6,339 nucleotides of DNA, taken from NCBI GenBank assembly GCA_002254385.1, contig NJDO01000139.1:1-6339 (forward strand), in the 5' to 3' direction. Under the pieces are notes generated by a model, which saw nothing but the letters and a program-made list of their open reading frames with translations, did no database searches and had not been told where the DNA came from. This document shows, piece after piece, positions 1 through 5,749 of the stretch (positions within the stretch are counted from its first letter, which is position 1; every line of letters starts with the position of its first letter). The DNA is from Thermoplasmatales archaeon ex4484_6. GTDB taxonomy: Archaea; Thermoplasmatota; Penumbrarchaeia; Penumbrarchaeales; Penumbrarchaeaceae. The position numbers and the translations under genes are program-made.

Positions 1-53
1 TGAGAACAAAGCAAATGAACAGTGCTGCATATCCCTTCATTCTCAACACCAGA

Positions 54-275
54 TTATTTACTTATATCCGAATAGAGACCGAGATAAATAACATTATTCT
101 CCCGGTTTTCCTGCTGCCAAGTTGCCACCCATTCATTTATCCTGTCAGCCACTTCTTGCGAAGCCAGTATCTCATCATTGGTCAGATATGAAATGATCGG
201 AATCCTTGGAAGATCTCGTAGCAATTCCTGTTGATGACCTCCCCTACATCCTAAGGGAGCAAACGGGCAGTTCAT
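54..275 (-). CDS. Small hypothetical protein, weak
   Basis: A 73-codon open frame beginning MNCPFAPLGC and ending in TAA. I do not recognise the product. It has no membrane segment and no motif beyond two Cys near the N-terminus (C3 and C10), and it is fairly polar. There is no Shine-Dalgarno site ahead of the ATG, but a weak TATA-like TTTTGATAT lies about 30 bp upstream (around 302-311), which would fit a nearly leaderless transcript. The surrounding DNA is more AT-rich than the operons to the right. It lies downstream of the MarR gene on the same strand, 46 bp away. It could be real, a remnant of a longer gene, or chance. Only homologues would decide. Confidence 0.3.
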   Translation of the reverse strand: MNCPFAPLGCRGGHQQELLRDLPRIPIISYLTNDEILASQEVADRINEWVATWQQENRENNVIYLGLYSDISK

Positions 276-321
276 TATTGTTTTTATTCATAGAGATGGA
301 ATATCAAAACTGACATGTTCA

Positions 322-768
322 TCAATCCTCCAGAACACCTCTCAATCTTTCAAGGGAGCTCTCTATTTCAGAAATCTCCTCATCCGAAAGACCCGAGAAT
401 ATTCTCTTTAAAGCCCTGTCATGATCCGCTGCCCTTTTCTTCCAGTATTCGAAGTTGGCATCGGTGAGATGAAGGCGGAGCTTCCTCCCGTCCTCCTCGT
501 CCTTCTCGATCCTCAGGAACCCTTTCCTTTCCAGTTTGAGGGCGATCTGTTTCACGTTCTGATGCGAGGAGGACATCAATGAGGCCGCTTCCTTGATGGA
601 GGGAGGGGACCCGTAAGTCTCGATTACCCAAAGGAGATGGAACTGTTTCACGGTCAATCCATCCCTTTCAAGCTCCCTGTTCATGAGCTGTTCGAGCCTC
701 AATGATGAAACGAAGAGGTGCTGGATTATCATGTACATCCTCATATCGGGTTTTGCATCCTCTTCCAA
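322..768 (-). CDS. MarR-family transcriptional regulator
   Basis: A 148-residue winged-helix repressor of the MarR family, expected to bind DNA as a dimer and release it on binding a small ligand. The dimerisation helices are at about residues 8-35 and 104-147. The winged helix spans about 57-102, with a putative recognition helix near 68-83 (SSHQNVKQIALKLERKG) and a wing with the family-typical D-E-E-D-G-R-K pattern near 90-96. I chose the TTG start at 766-768. It directly follows the TGA of the upstream membrane-protein gene and has GAGGTG (775-780) at good spacing. An ATG eight codons in is the alternative. It is the second gene of a two-gene operon whose promoter carries paired GGTAA-N4-TTACC palindromes, so autoregulation is likely. 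The family call is firm; the ligand is unknown. Confidence 0.9.
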   Translation of the reverse strand: MEEDAKPDMRMYMIIQHLFVSSLRLEQLMNRELERDGLTVKQFHLLWVIETYGSPPSIKEAASLMSSSHQNVKQIALKLERKGFLRIEKDEEDGRKLRLHLTDANFEYWKKRAADHDRALKRIFSGLSDEEISEIESSLERLRGVLED

Positions 769-1218
769 TCAGGACACCTCTGTCACTCTGTTTGCCCCCG
801 CACCGAGCAGGGAGAGGTCGCCCGAGGCAAGACTTCCCATTATCAGAGGCCCGAGCCATGTCCAGAGAAGGATCAGTACCCACAATCTTCCCTTCAGGAG
901 ATTGTAATCCGCCAGAAGCCGATCCCACGAATGTCCAATGACATAATGGCCGAAAAGGAACTCGAAACAGATGGTCATGGCAAGCCACATGGACCCTATC
1001 AGGAAAAGGTCCATCCTGGAGAATTCCGCTTTGGTCAACCTGAAGAAGAGGAACATCACCGTTCCGAATGCCACGGCACCGGTAAGGCAGGACAGCTGAT
1101 GAGCCGTCAATTCCGGCATGAAAGGGCCGTATCCCAGGTTCCGTATTATACCGTTGATGTTTGCAACAACTGCAAACAGCAGCCATATCCCGAGGGCCTG
1201 AAGGTATATCGTTTTCAT
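769..1218 (-). CDS. Small four-helix integral membrane protein
   Basis: A 149-residue hydrophobic protein with four predicted membrane segments at about residues 5-24, 43-60, 70-90 and 110-130. Polar residues are clustered in a pattern I associate with an uncharacterised membrane family found in bacteria and archaea: N20-x-N22-G, E36-L-T-A-H-Q, F85-E-F-L-F-G, G95-x-S-W, D104-Y and G110-R-L-W. I cannot name the family and do not assign a function. The ATG start is well supported by GGGGTGA (1223-1229). The gene is first in an operon with the MarR regulator and the two abut exactly. MarR partners in such pairs are often export or stress-response membrane proteins, but that role is only inferred here. 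The last 20 residues are soluble. Confidence 0.8.
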   Translation of the reverse strand: MKTIYLQALGIWLLFAVVANINGIIRNLGYGPFMPELTAHQLSCLTGAVAFGTVMFLFFRLTKAEFSRMDLFLIGSMWLAMTICFEFLFGHYVIGHSWDRLLADYNLLKGRLWVLILLWTWLGPLIMGSLASGDLSLLGAGANRVTEVS

Positions 1219-1232
1219 CTTTTCACCCCGAT

Positions 1233-1248
1233 AGGTAATATCTTACCT
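1233..1248. promoter_or_regulatory. Palindromic operator 1, likely MarR site
   Basis: AGGTAA-TATC-TTACCT, a perfect inverted repeat of 6-bp arms around a 4-bp centre. It lies just downstream of the transcription start expected from the TATA box at 1270-1277, and between that start and the Shine-Dalgarno site. A bound repressor would block initiation or early elongation. The same half-site recurs in operator 2. Assignment to the MarR protein is inferred from proximity and symmetry. Confidence 0.75.
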
Positions 1249-1269
1249 TTATCCCCCCAAAGCTCCCCG

Positions 1270-1277
1270 CATATAAA
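1270..1277 (-). promoter_or_regulatory. Archaeal TATA box of the membrane protein-MarR operon
   Basis: On the minus strand this reads TTTATATG, one base off the archaeal TTTAWATA box. It lies 52 bp before the ATG at 1218. Initiation about 25 bp downstream would fall near 1249, giving a leader of about 30 nt that contains the GGGGTGA ribosome site. The two operator palindromes bracket it. Confidence 0.7.
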
Positions 1278-1288
1278 TAGTTTACCAT

Positions 1289-1306
1289 TAGGTAATACGT
1301 TACCTA
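1289..1306. promoter_or_regulatory. Palindromic operator 2, likely MarR site
   Basis: TAGGTAA-TACG-TTACCTA, a perfect 18-bp palindrome with 7-bp arms and a 4-bp centre, directly upstream of the TATA/BRE region of the MarR operon. An extra TTACC half-site at 1282-1286 forms an overlapping inverted repeat with GGTAA at 1291-1295, again with a 4-bp spacer. The centres of operators 1 and 2 are 57 bp apart, so dimers could bind on both sides of the promoter. It also lies only 22 bp beyond the ancestral stop of the broken permease. Confidence 0.75.
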
Positions 1307-1328
1307 TCTCTTATCCATCCGAATCCGT

Positions 1329-1469
1329 CTACCCTGCCGCCCTCTCCCTTATAACATCCGCGATGTTGATCTTTGCAATATATCTAATTGTCAGGAACGA
1401 GACGAGGATCACAACGAAGGTTATCAGAAAATTCCAGGAGCTCCCGGTTTCAACGGAAAGAGAGGGGGA
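1329..1469 (-). pseudogene. Detached C-terminal remnant of the ABC permease
   Basis: Read on the minus strand from 1469, an open frame of 46 codons ends in TAG (1329-1331). It contains a strong hydrophobic helix (SWNFLITFVVILVSFLTI) followed by RYIAKINIADVIRERAAG. Helix plus 'A-x-I-N-x-A-D-V-I-R-E-R' is the characteristic end of an FtsX/MacB-type permease domain. It parallels the end of the first module of the adjacent permease (ALAVRVKPIDVIQGKEG). The frame is one base out of register with the 1504-3663 gene, and TGA (1470-1472) lies immediately upstream in this frame. No start codon with a ribosome site is present. I interpret it as the original 3' end of the permease, cut off by the inserted repeat. 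The native part begins somewhere between 1451 and 1429. Confidence 0.75.
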
Positions 1470-1521
1470 TCAGTCATCGCGTCCCATCAATTTCCTCAAA
1501 TAATTACGATACTCCTCGATG
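1430..1521 (-). repeat. Direct repeat copy A (inside the permease gene)
   Basis: 92 bp matching copy B at 5267-5358 in the same orientation. Positions 1452-1521 are identical over 70 bp, and the only mismatches are at 1436, 1449 and 1451. In minus-strand sense it carries the last 16 codons of the small gene at 5307-5681 (IEEYRNYLRKLMGRDD, then TGA at 1470-1472) without the rest of that gene. It interrupts the permease: the permease reads into it out of frame and stops at TAA (1504-1506). Confidence 0.95.
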
Positions 1522-3663
1522 TTCCCTTGCAGAGATCCTGAACATCGTGTAGATTATGGCCCCCGCGAGTATCATCGATACGGCGGCCATGACAGCGATG
1601 GTCCCTATGAAGATGTCGAGGTACTGCTCCATCAGGCCCTCCCTGTCCGAGATATGTGACACGCTGGTGACTCCCTCCCTCTCTATGAGGTCATTTTCCA
1701 TCTCCCTTATCTGCCTGCCATCCTCCGTCATGATATACACCGAATTGATCAGACCTTCAAGACCGGTGATGTTCCGAAGGGTTGCAAGAGGCATGAAGGC
1801 CGCGGAGCCAAGATGGTTCGAATGTATTCCCGAAATCGTTATTTCCTTCCGTTCCATTCTGAACCCTGCCCGGGGACCGAGAACGGGCAGCTCCACATGG
1901 ATCGTGTCACCGGGTTCCAATCCCATCTTTTCAGCATGATACCAGGATATTACGATCATTCCTTCCCTTATCTGGCCTCTTTCCATGTCTATGTCATAGA
2001 CACTGTCAAGATCATCGGGAGAATATATCAGAGCTTCATACGCATCATCATCGGGTTCCAGAATGGTTGGAAGTATGATGGACGGAACAACATCTTCCAT
2101 TCCCGGATGTTCATCCTCCCATCCGGTCGTGATGGTTTCCGGCTGGAATCCGTCAAGCATCACTTCGTAATCCCATTCCATTCCCTCCGTTGTGCTGTCC
2201 AGTGCAGCGATTGCGGATTCGAAAACCATCATGAATCCCAGAAAAAGTGCGAGCGACATTCCCACCCCCATGATCGTGGAGAGGCTCTTGAACGGTTTCC
2301 GCAGCTGGTTCCTGATTGTGAGTTTCAATGAGACCGGAAGCCACCTGCTCCTCCCGAGCACCCCTCCTAGCCTTCCGACCTGCTTTCTCGAAACCCCTTC
2401 CTTTCCCTGGATCACATCGATGGGTTTCACCCTGACAGCCAGTGCGGCAGGGATCAACGTGCATGAGAGACAGAGTATCATTGATATTACCGCGCCGTAG
2501 AGATAGTAGATGTAGGTGATGTTGTAGTGCTCAACGGGGAAGTCGAGCATTCTCTCCCCGAGGCCCTGAAATACCATGTTGAGGGGGATCGAAAGAAGAT
2601 AACCGAGGAGGGTTCCCAGGATGGCTATGAATATCCCGATGATGGAGAAATATATCAAGATGGTCCGGTCCCTCATTCCAAGCGCCTTGAAGATACCTAT
2701 CTGTGGTCTGTGGGACCTGATCATCCTTCTCAGGGCCATGACCAGACCGAATGCCGAGACACCGAAGATGATCGCCGGCATGACGGCCATGGATTCCTTG
2801 TCGTTCTCGTAGTCGGATATCAGGAAGTATCTTGAAGGGTTCTCATCCTTCTCGGTGAACTTCACAACCACACCCTTCCGTTCAAATGATCTCCGAAGGT
2901 CCTCCTTGAGATTGTCCATCTTCCCGGTATCGTTCAGGGTGAGGACCACATCATTGACCAGCCTCTGATCCGTTCTGTTCCCTGTATAGAGCTCCATTGC
3001 CGTTTCCATCGGAAGCAGCACAACTCCGAATGACCTTTCCGAAGGGGCGAAGTCCCCTTCCCTGATGACGAAGAAGTATTCCGGAATGGCTGCCTGCTCC
3101 TTTATCTCAAGGTTCTTCGAAACATTTCCCCTGTTGATGTTGATCAGCTCCCCCGGGTCGAAACCGTATGCCTTTGCGAATTTTCTCTCAATATAGCACT
3201 CGTCACCGACCGGGGTCGAGTACGGCTCCGGATCATCGACATAGAACAGAGGTGTGTTCACCTCGATATCGTCCTTCGGAGAATTCCCCCCGGAGACGAA
3301 CTGTCCGATCACCTCTCCACGCGTGATCTTCAATTCTTTCTCGTATTCATGTTCGATAAACACCTCGAATACAAGTCTCATCTCCCGGCCGTCGATCTCA
3401 TAAGTATCCTCGACCTCCTTCAATATGGAGAGAACCTCCGATTCGTTGAGAGTGGACCCGTAGTTCATTCTCACCTGGAGGTCCATGAAGTTCGACTCCT
3501 CGAAGATCTGGTCGAGGCCGTCCTTCCTGTACCTGCCGAAATCGTTGAATGAGGAATATGCCGCGACCCCCAGGCCGATGACCAGAGCAAGTAGGAAGTA
3601 CTGGATCTTGTGCGCCCATATTTCCCGCAGTCCCTTCTTTATGAAGGTCTTCCGCATGATCAC
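1504..3663 (-). CDS. ABC transporter permease, FtsX/MacB type, C-terminally truncated
   Basis: About 719 residues of a two-module FtsX-type permease, the membrane partner of the ATPase upstream. Helix 1 is near residues 20-38, followed by an extracytoplasmic MacB-like domain at about 45-285. Module 1 has helices near 292-312, 334-359 and 386-411 and ends KPIDVIQGKEG (about 414-424). Module 2 has a helix near 463-482, a second extracytoplasmic domain at about 490-680, and a helix near 685-708. The protein then ends ISAREHRGVS, where related proteins continue through two more helices. By comparison with module 1, roughly 100 C-terminal residues are absent. The last five codons and stop come from repeat copy A, and the lost tail survives at 1329-1451. 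The GTG at 3661-3663 overlaps the ATPase stop as GTGA; GTG 3664-3666 and ATG 3655-3657 are alternatives. As it stands this is probably a pseudogene or a non-functional protein. Confidence 0.9.
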   Translation of the reverse strand: MIMRKTFIKKGLREIWAHKIQYFLLALVIGLGVAAYSSFNDFGRYRKDGLDQIFEESNFMDLQVRMNYGSTLNESEVLSILKEVEDTYEIDGREMRLVFEVFIEHEYEKELKITRGEVIGQFVSGGNSPKDDIEVNTPLFYVDDPEPYSTPVGDECYIERKFAKAYGFDPGELININRGNVSKNLEIKEQAAIPEYFFVIREGDFAPSERSFGVVLLPMETAMELYTGNRTDQRLVNDVVLTLNDTGKMDNLKEDLRRSFERKGVVVKFTEKDENPSRYFLISDYENDKESMAVMPAIIFGVSAFGLVMALRRMIRSHRPQIGIFKALGMRDRTILIYFSIIGIFIAILGTLLGYLLSIPLNMVFQGLGERMLDFPVEHYNITYIYYLYGAVISMILCLSCTLIPAALAVRVKPIDVIQGKEGVSRKQVGRLGGVLGRSRWLPVSLKLTIRNQLRKPFKSLSTIMGVGMSLALFLGFMMVFESAIAALDSTTEGMEWDYEVMLDGFQPETITTGWEDEHPGMEDVVPSIILPTILEPDDDAYEALIYSPDDLDSVYDIDMERGQIREGMIVISWYHAEKMGLEPGDTIHVELPVLGPRAGFRMERKEITISGIHSNHLGSAAFMPLATLRNITGLEGLINSVYIMTEDGRQIREMENDLIEREGVTSVSHISDREGLMEQYLDIFIGTIAVMAAVSMILAGAIIYTMFRISAREHRGVS

Positions 3664-4388
3664 CACTCCAGCTGCGATACCGGCATCGGCCTTTCGTTCG
3701 TCACTTCCCTCAACACCCTTCCGTCCCTGAGATGGAGCACCCTGTTGGCTATCTTTCCAAGTTCCTTGTTGTGCGTAACGATGAGAACGGATCTGCCGTT
3801 ATTCGCGAAGGAGACGAGAAGTTCTAGGATCTTCTTTCCCGTGCTGTAATCGAGCTCCCCGGTGGGTTCGTCAGCGAGAAGTATTCTCGGGTCCTTTGCG
3901 AGCGCTCTTGCAATGGACACCCTCTGCTGTTCACCTCCCGAAAGCTGATACGGAAAATGATCCCCTCTATCACCCAGGCCCACACTTGCCAGTAGCTCCT
4001 GCGCCCTCCTCTTCACTTCCCCCGAAGGCATGTCCATCACGTACTCGAGAACGAATTCGATGTTCTCCCTGGCTGTCAGATTGGGGATGAGGTTGAAGAA
4101 CTGGAATACAAAGCCTATCATCTTCCTTCTGTAGTCCGTCAGCTCCTTCTGGGAAAGCTTCTGAATCTCCCTTCCACCCACCAGGAGCTTCCCCCCCGTG
4201 GGTGTGTCGATCCCCCCGATCTGGTTCAGAAGTGTGGTCTTCCCACATCCCGATGGACCCAGTATCACGGTGACCTGATCCGGGAACAGATCGAATGTGA
4301 CCTCCCTCAAGGCATTGACGGTCACCTCGCCCATGGTGTAGGACTTGGACATGTTCTCTACCTTTATCAACGGTTCGACTGCATTCAT
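3660..4388 (-). CDS. ABC transporter ATP-binding protein, LolD/MacB type
   Basis: A 242-residue cytoplasmic ATPase that would power the FtsX-type permease encoded next. All signature elements are present: Walker A GPSGCGKTT (44-52), Q-loop glutamine in FVFQFFNL (Q96), ABC signature LSGGEQQR (149-156), Walker B ILLADEP with catalytic E174, D-loop GELD (177-180) and H-loop H206 in VTHN. The 'FVFQxFNLIPxLTxxENI' and 'GELDxxTG' stretches are typical of the MacB/LolD/FtsE-like group that pairs with FtsX permeases. Full length, with no damage visible. The ATG overlaps the TetR stop as ATGA (4385-4388), and its own TGA overlaps the permease GTG, implying translational coupling. Substrate unknown: export of a peptide, lipid, antibiotic or lipoprotein is possible for the family. 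Confidence 0.95.
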   Translation of the reverse strand: MNAVEPLIKVENMSKSYTMGEVTVNALREVTFDLFPDQVTVILGPSGCGKTTLLNQIGGIDTPTGGKLLVGGREIQKLSQKELTDYRRKMIGFVFQFFNLIPNLTARENIEFVLEYVMDMPSGEVKRRAQELLASVGLGDRGDHFPYQLSGGEQQRVSIARALAKDPRILLADEPTGELDYSTGKKILELLVSFANNGRSVLIVTHNKELGKIANRVLHLRDGRVLREVTNERPMPVSQLEW

Positions 4389-4933
4389 TCCCTCAGCTCC
4401 TTTTCATAGGATTCCATCATGGCACCCTTCCTCATCCCGAGTAGCCGCTCGGAGACATCGATGACGGCTCTCGCCATCAAGGGATCCGCAAGACCCCGGT
4501 TCACGTGATCGTGTTTGCCTTCCGTTAGGGCATTAATCGCACCCAGAAGGGCAACCGCCGTTTCCCGGGGAAGCTCCACATCGAAGATCCCCTCTCTGAC
4601 ACCCTGTTCTATGATCCGCCGATATGAATCTATGAGGGAGGGAAGCAGTTTCTTTTCCAGTTTCAGATGCCAGTGGGCATTCCTCTCCTCATGAAGGAAT
4701 TCGGATATCCTCTCCCATCCAATTTCCACCTTTTCAACCATAAGATCGACTATCTCCTCGAGAAGCTCATCCTTGGATGAAAAATAATGATAGAAGGTTC
4801 CCTTTGCTATGCCTATCCTATCTATTATCATATTCACGGAGGTCTCATCATACCCGTGCTGGGCAAACAATTCCACCGCTGTCTCGATTATCTCTGTTCT
4901 TCGCTCCTCATGTTTCTTTATCCGGTGTTCCAC
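4385..4933 (-). CDS. TetR/AcrR-family transcriptional repressor
   Basis: A 182-residue regulator when started at the GTG 4931-4933. The N-terminal TetR DNA-binding domain is unmistakable: an RRTEIIETAVELFAQHGYDET helix 1 region, then the helix-turn-helix at about 31-50 (TSVNMIIDRIGIAKGTFYHY) followed by FSSKDELL. The C-terminal part (about 60-182) is the helical ligand-binding and dimer domain, with no family-specific residues I recognise. The frame stays open upstream to 5074, but that extension crosses the operator and TATA box and is non-coding in character. The GTG gives normal family length with a leader of about 37 nt, although its ribosome site is weak. It is first in the operon with the ABC ATPase and permease. 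A 15-bp palindrome at the expected start of transcription indicates autorepression and control of the transporter. Confidence 0.92.
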   Translation of the reverse strand: MEHRIKKHEERRTEIIETAVELFAQHGYDETSVNMIIDRIGIAKGTFYHYFSSKDELLEEIVDLMVEKVEIGWERISEFLHEERNAHWHLKLEKKLLPSLIDSYRRIIEQGVREGIFDVELPRETAVALLGAINALTEGKHDHVNRGLADPLMARAVIDVSERLLGMRKGAMMESYEKELRE

Positions 4934-4957
4934 GGGACCACATCCGAATCGATTGCC

Positions 4958-4972
4958 GACCGACCGTCGGTC
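4958..4972. promoter_or_regulatory. Palindromic TetR operator
   Basis: GACCGAC-C-GTCGGTC, a perfect inverted repeat with 7-bp arms around one central base. It sits 25 bp upstream of the TetR GTG and about 25 bp downstream of the TATA box centre, so it covers the predicted transcription start. Such an arrangement would let the bound dimer exclude RNA polymerase. GC-rich odd-centred palindromes of this size are usual for TetR-family sites. Assignment to this TetR is inferred from position. Confidence 0.8.
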
Positions 4973-4991
4973 TATTAGTTTGTAATCGAAA

Positions 4992-4999
4992 TATTTAAA
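4992..4999 (-). promoter_or_regulatory. Archaeal TATA box of the TetR-ABC operon
   Basis: On the minus strand this reads TTTAAATA, an exact match to the archaeal TTTAWATA consensus, embedded in an AT-rich tract with an A-run on the upstream (BRE) side. Initiation about 25 bp downstream would fall near 4971, inside the palindromic operator, giving a 35-40 nt leader before the GTG at 4933. Confidence 0.8.
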
Positions 5000-5306
5000 A
5001 ATTTTTTGGGATGTCCCATAGCTTCCCCAATAATTACCAAATCCAATACAATATTGATCAACAATACCATCCATGTCGGCCGCCCATTGTTCAAGTAAAA
5101 ATTGAATTCGTGAATTTACGCAAGATCTAACTTTTTTCCAGGTCCGTCGAATCTACCGTGTCCGTGGACCGGATCATGGGATCATGAATGGCAGACACTC
5201 TAACGTGAAAAGAACGTTCCAGGACCGGAATCATACACACCGTCACCGGAAATGTAAATTCCCCGGAATTCCTGGAGCTCCCGGTATAAACGGAAAGAGA
5301 GGGGGA
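5000..5306. other. Intergenic stretch between TetR promoter and small gene
   Basis: No gene is supported here. The right-hand 40 bp (5267-5306) belong to repeat copy B. The rest holds an AT-rich part (5000-5140) upstream of the TetR promoter, a perfect tandem duplication of the octamer GGATCATG (5171-5178 and 5179-5186), and a GAACGTTC palindrome (5212-5219). A T-run on the minus strand near 5095-5101 could help end transcription from the small gene at 5307, but no clear stem-loop precedes it. The frame after the small gene's stop stays open for about 54 codons without recognisable protein character. Confidence 0.5.
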
Positions 5307-5358
5307 TCAGTCATCGCGTCCCATCAATTTCCTCAAATAATTACGATACTCCTCGATG
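5267..5358 (-). repeat. Direct repeat copy B (3' end of small gene, likely donor)
   Basis: Same orientation as copy A at 1430-1521 and 3,837 bp away. It covers the last 16 codons of the gene at 5307-5681, its TGA, and 40 bp downstream. The helical C-terminus of that gene runs smoothly across the repeat boundary at 5358, whereas copy A breaks a permease. Copy B is therefore the likely original. Mismatches to copy A are confined to 5273, 5286 and 5288. Confidence 0.95.
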
Positions 5359-5681
5359 CTGTCTATCATCTGATCAAGGTCCTCTCCCACTTCCTGGAGC
5401 ACCTTCTGGAGATATCTCTCGTCCTTTTCCTCCATCACCGTCCTGAAGAGGCTCCCGGACTCCACCTCAAGATCACCGGTTTTATCCGTAAGGGAATCCG
5501 TCATACCGCTTCGGCCGGATGGTGGTCTCGGGGGAAGCCCTATACCCAGCCGGCTCTTCACAAAGGTGTTCAGAACGATATCTTCATCAGCTTTCATCGT
5601 ATCCGATCCCCATAGGGAGAAAGAGTATTTCACCTTTATCATCATTGGAAATGGAGCTCCACTCATGGAGGGTCCGCACAT
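5307..5681 (-). CDS. Small acidic helical protein, unknown function
   Basis: I do not recognise this protein. From ATG 5679-5681 it has 124 residues. The last 45 or so are charged and strongly helical (MEEKDERYLQKVLQEVGEDLDQMIDSIEEY in character, ending RKLMGRDD), suggesting a coiled coil or a dimerising or adaptor helix. The middle (GIGLPPRPPSGRSG) is a proline/glycine-rich linker. The start is uncertain: ATG 5681 would be nearly leaderless from the shared TATA at 5712-5719, ATG 5645 follows a GGAG, and ATG 5597 follows a GGGGATC and gives 96 residues. There is no signal peptide or membrane helix. It is divergent from the 5750-6043 gene. Its 3' end has been copied into the permease gene as repeat copy A. 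Confidence 0.6.
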   Translation of the reverse strand: MCGPSMSGAPFPMMIKVKYSFSLWGSDTMKADEDIVLNTFVKSRLGIGLPPRPPSGRSGMTDSLTDKTGDLEVESGSLFRTVMEEKDERYLQKVLQEVGEDLDQMIDSIEEYRNYLRKLMGRDD

Positions 5682-5711
5682 CTTTCCAATTTCACACCAC
5701 TCCGGGAACCA

Positions 5712-5719
5712 TTTATATA
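5712..5719 (+). promoter_or_regulatory. TATA box in the divergent promoter region
   Basis: TTTATATA, an exact match to the archaeal consensus in the plus direction. Its centre is about 34 bp before the ATG at 5750, predicting a leader of about 10 nt. Read on the minus strand it is TATATAAA, also TATA-like, and its centre is about 34 bp before the ATG at 5681 of the divergent gene. One element, or two overlapping ones, may serve both genes. Confidence 0.65.
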
Positions 5720-5749
5720 GTATCACCAACTCTTTCGAACCTGATATTC

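Noticed and set aside
1470..1472. Readthrough or recoding of TGA, since the frame is open after the stop in both repeat copies
   Set aside because: In copy A the following frame is the permease tail, and in copy B it has no protein character. No selenocysteine-type hairpin is evident, and the shared open start simply reflects the shared repeat.
718..1503. Long plus-strand frame of 261 codons
   Set aside because: It lies opposite the MarR and membrane-protein genes and runs through their promoter and both operators. It has no ribosome site and its translation has no recognisable domain.
4934..5074. N-terminal extension of the TetR protein to an ATG at 5074
   Set aside because: The extension would be translated across the TATA box and the operator palindrome. 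The normal TetR N-terminus begins just after the GTG at 4933.
5141..5170. GGTCC…GGACC stem as a terminator or RNA element
   Set aside because: The arms are only 5 bp with a 20-base loop, and no T-run follows on either strand at the right distance.
5171..5186. Tandem GGATCATG octamer as an iteron or operator
   Set aside because: Only two units, no further copies nearby, and no promoter or origin context.
1430..5358. Integrative element with att sites: direct repeats made from the 3' end of a gene, bracketing cargo genes
   Set aside because: The left boundary cuts through the permease, and its C-terminal tail lies outside the supposed element. There is also no integrase, relaxase or replication gene inside, and no tRNA target.
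5519..5749. Extended start for the coiled-coil gene
   Set aside because: The extra codons overlap the opposite gene and the TATA box, and TTTATATA at 5712 would initiate downstream of them.
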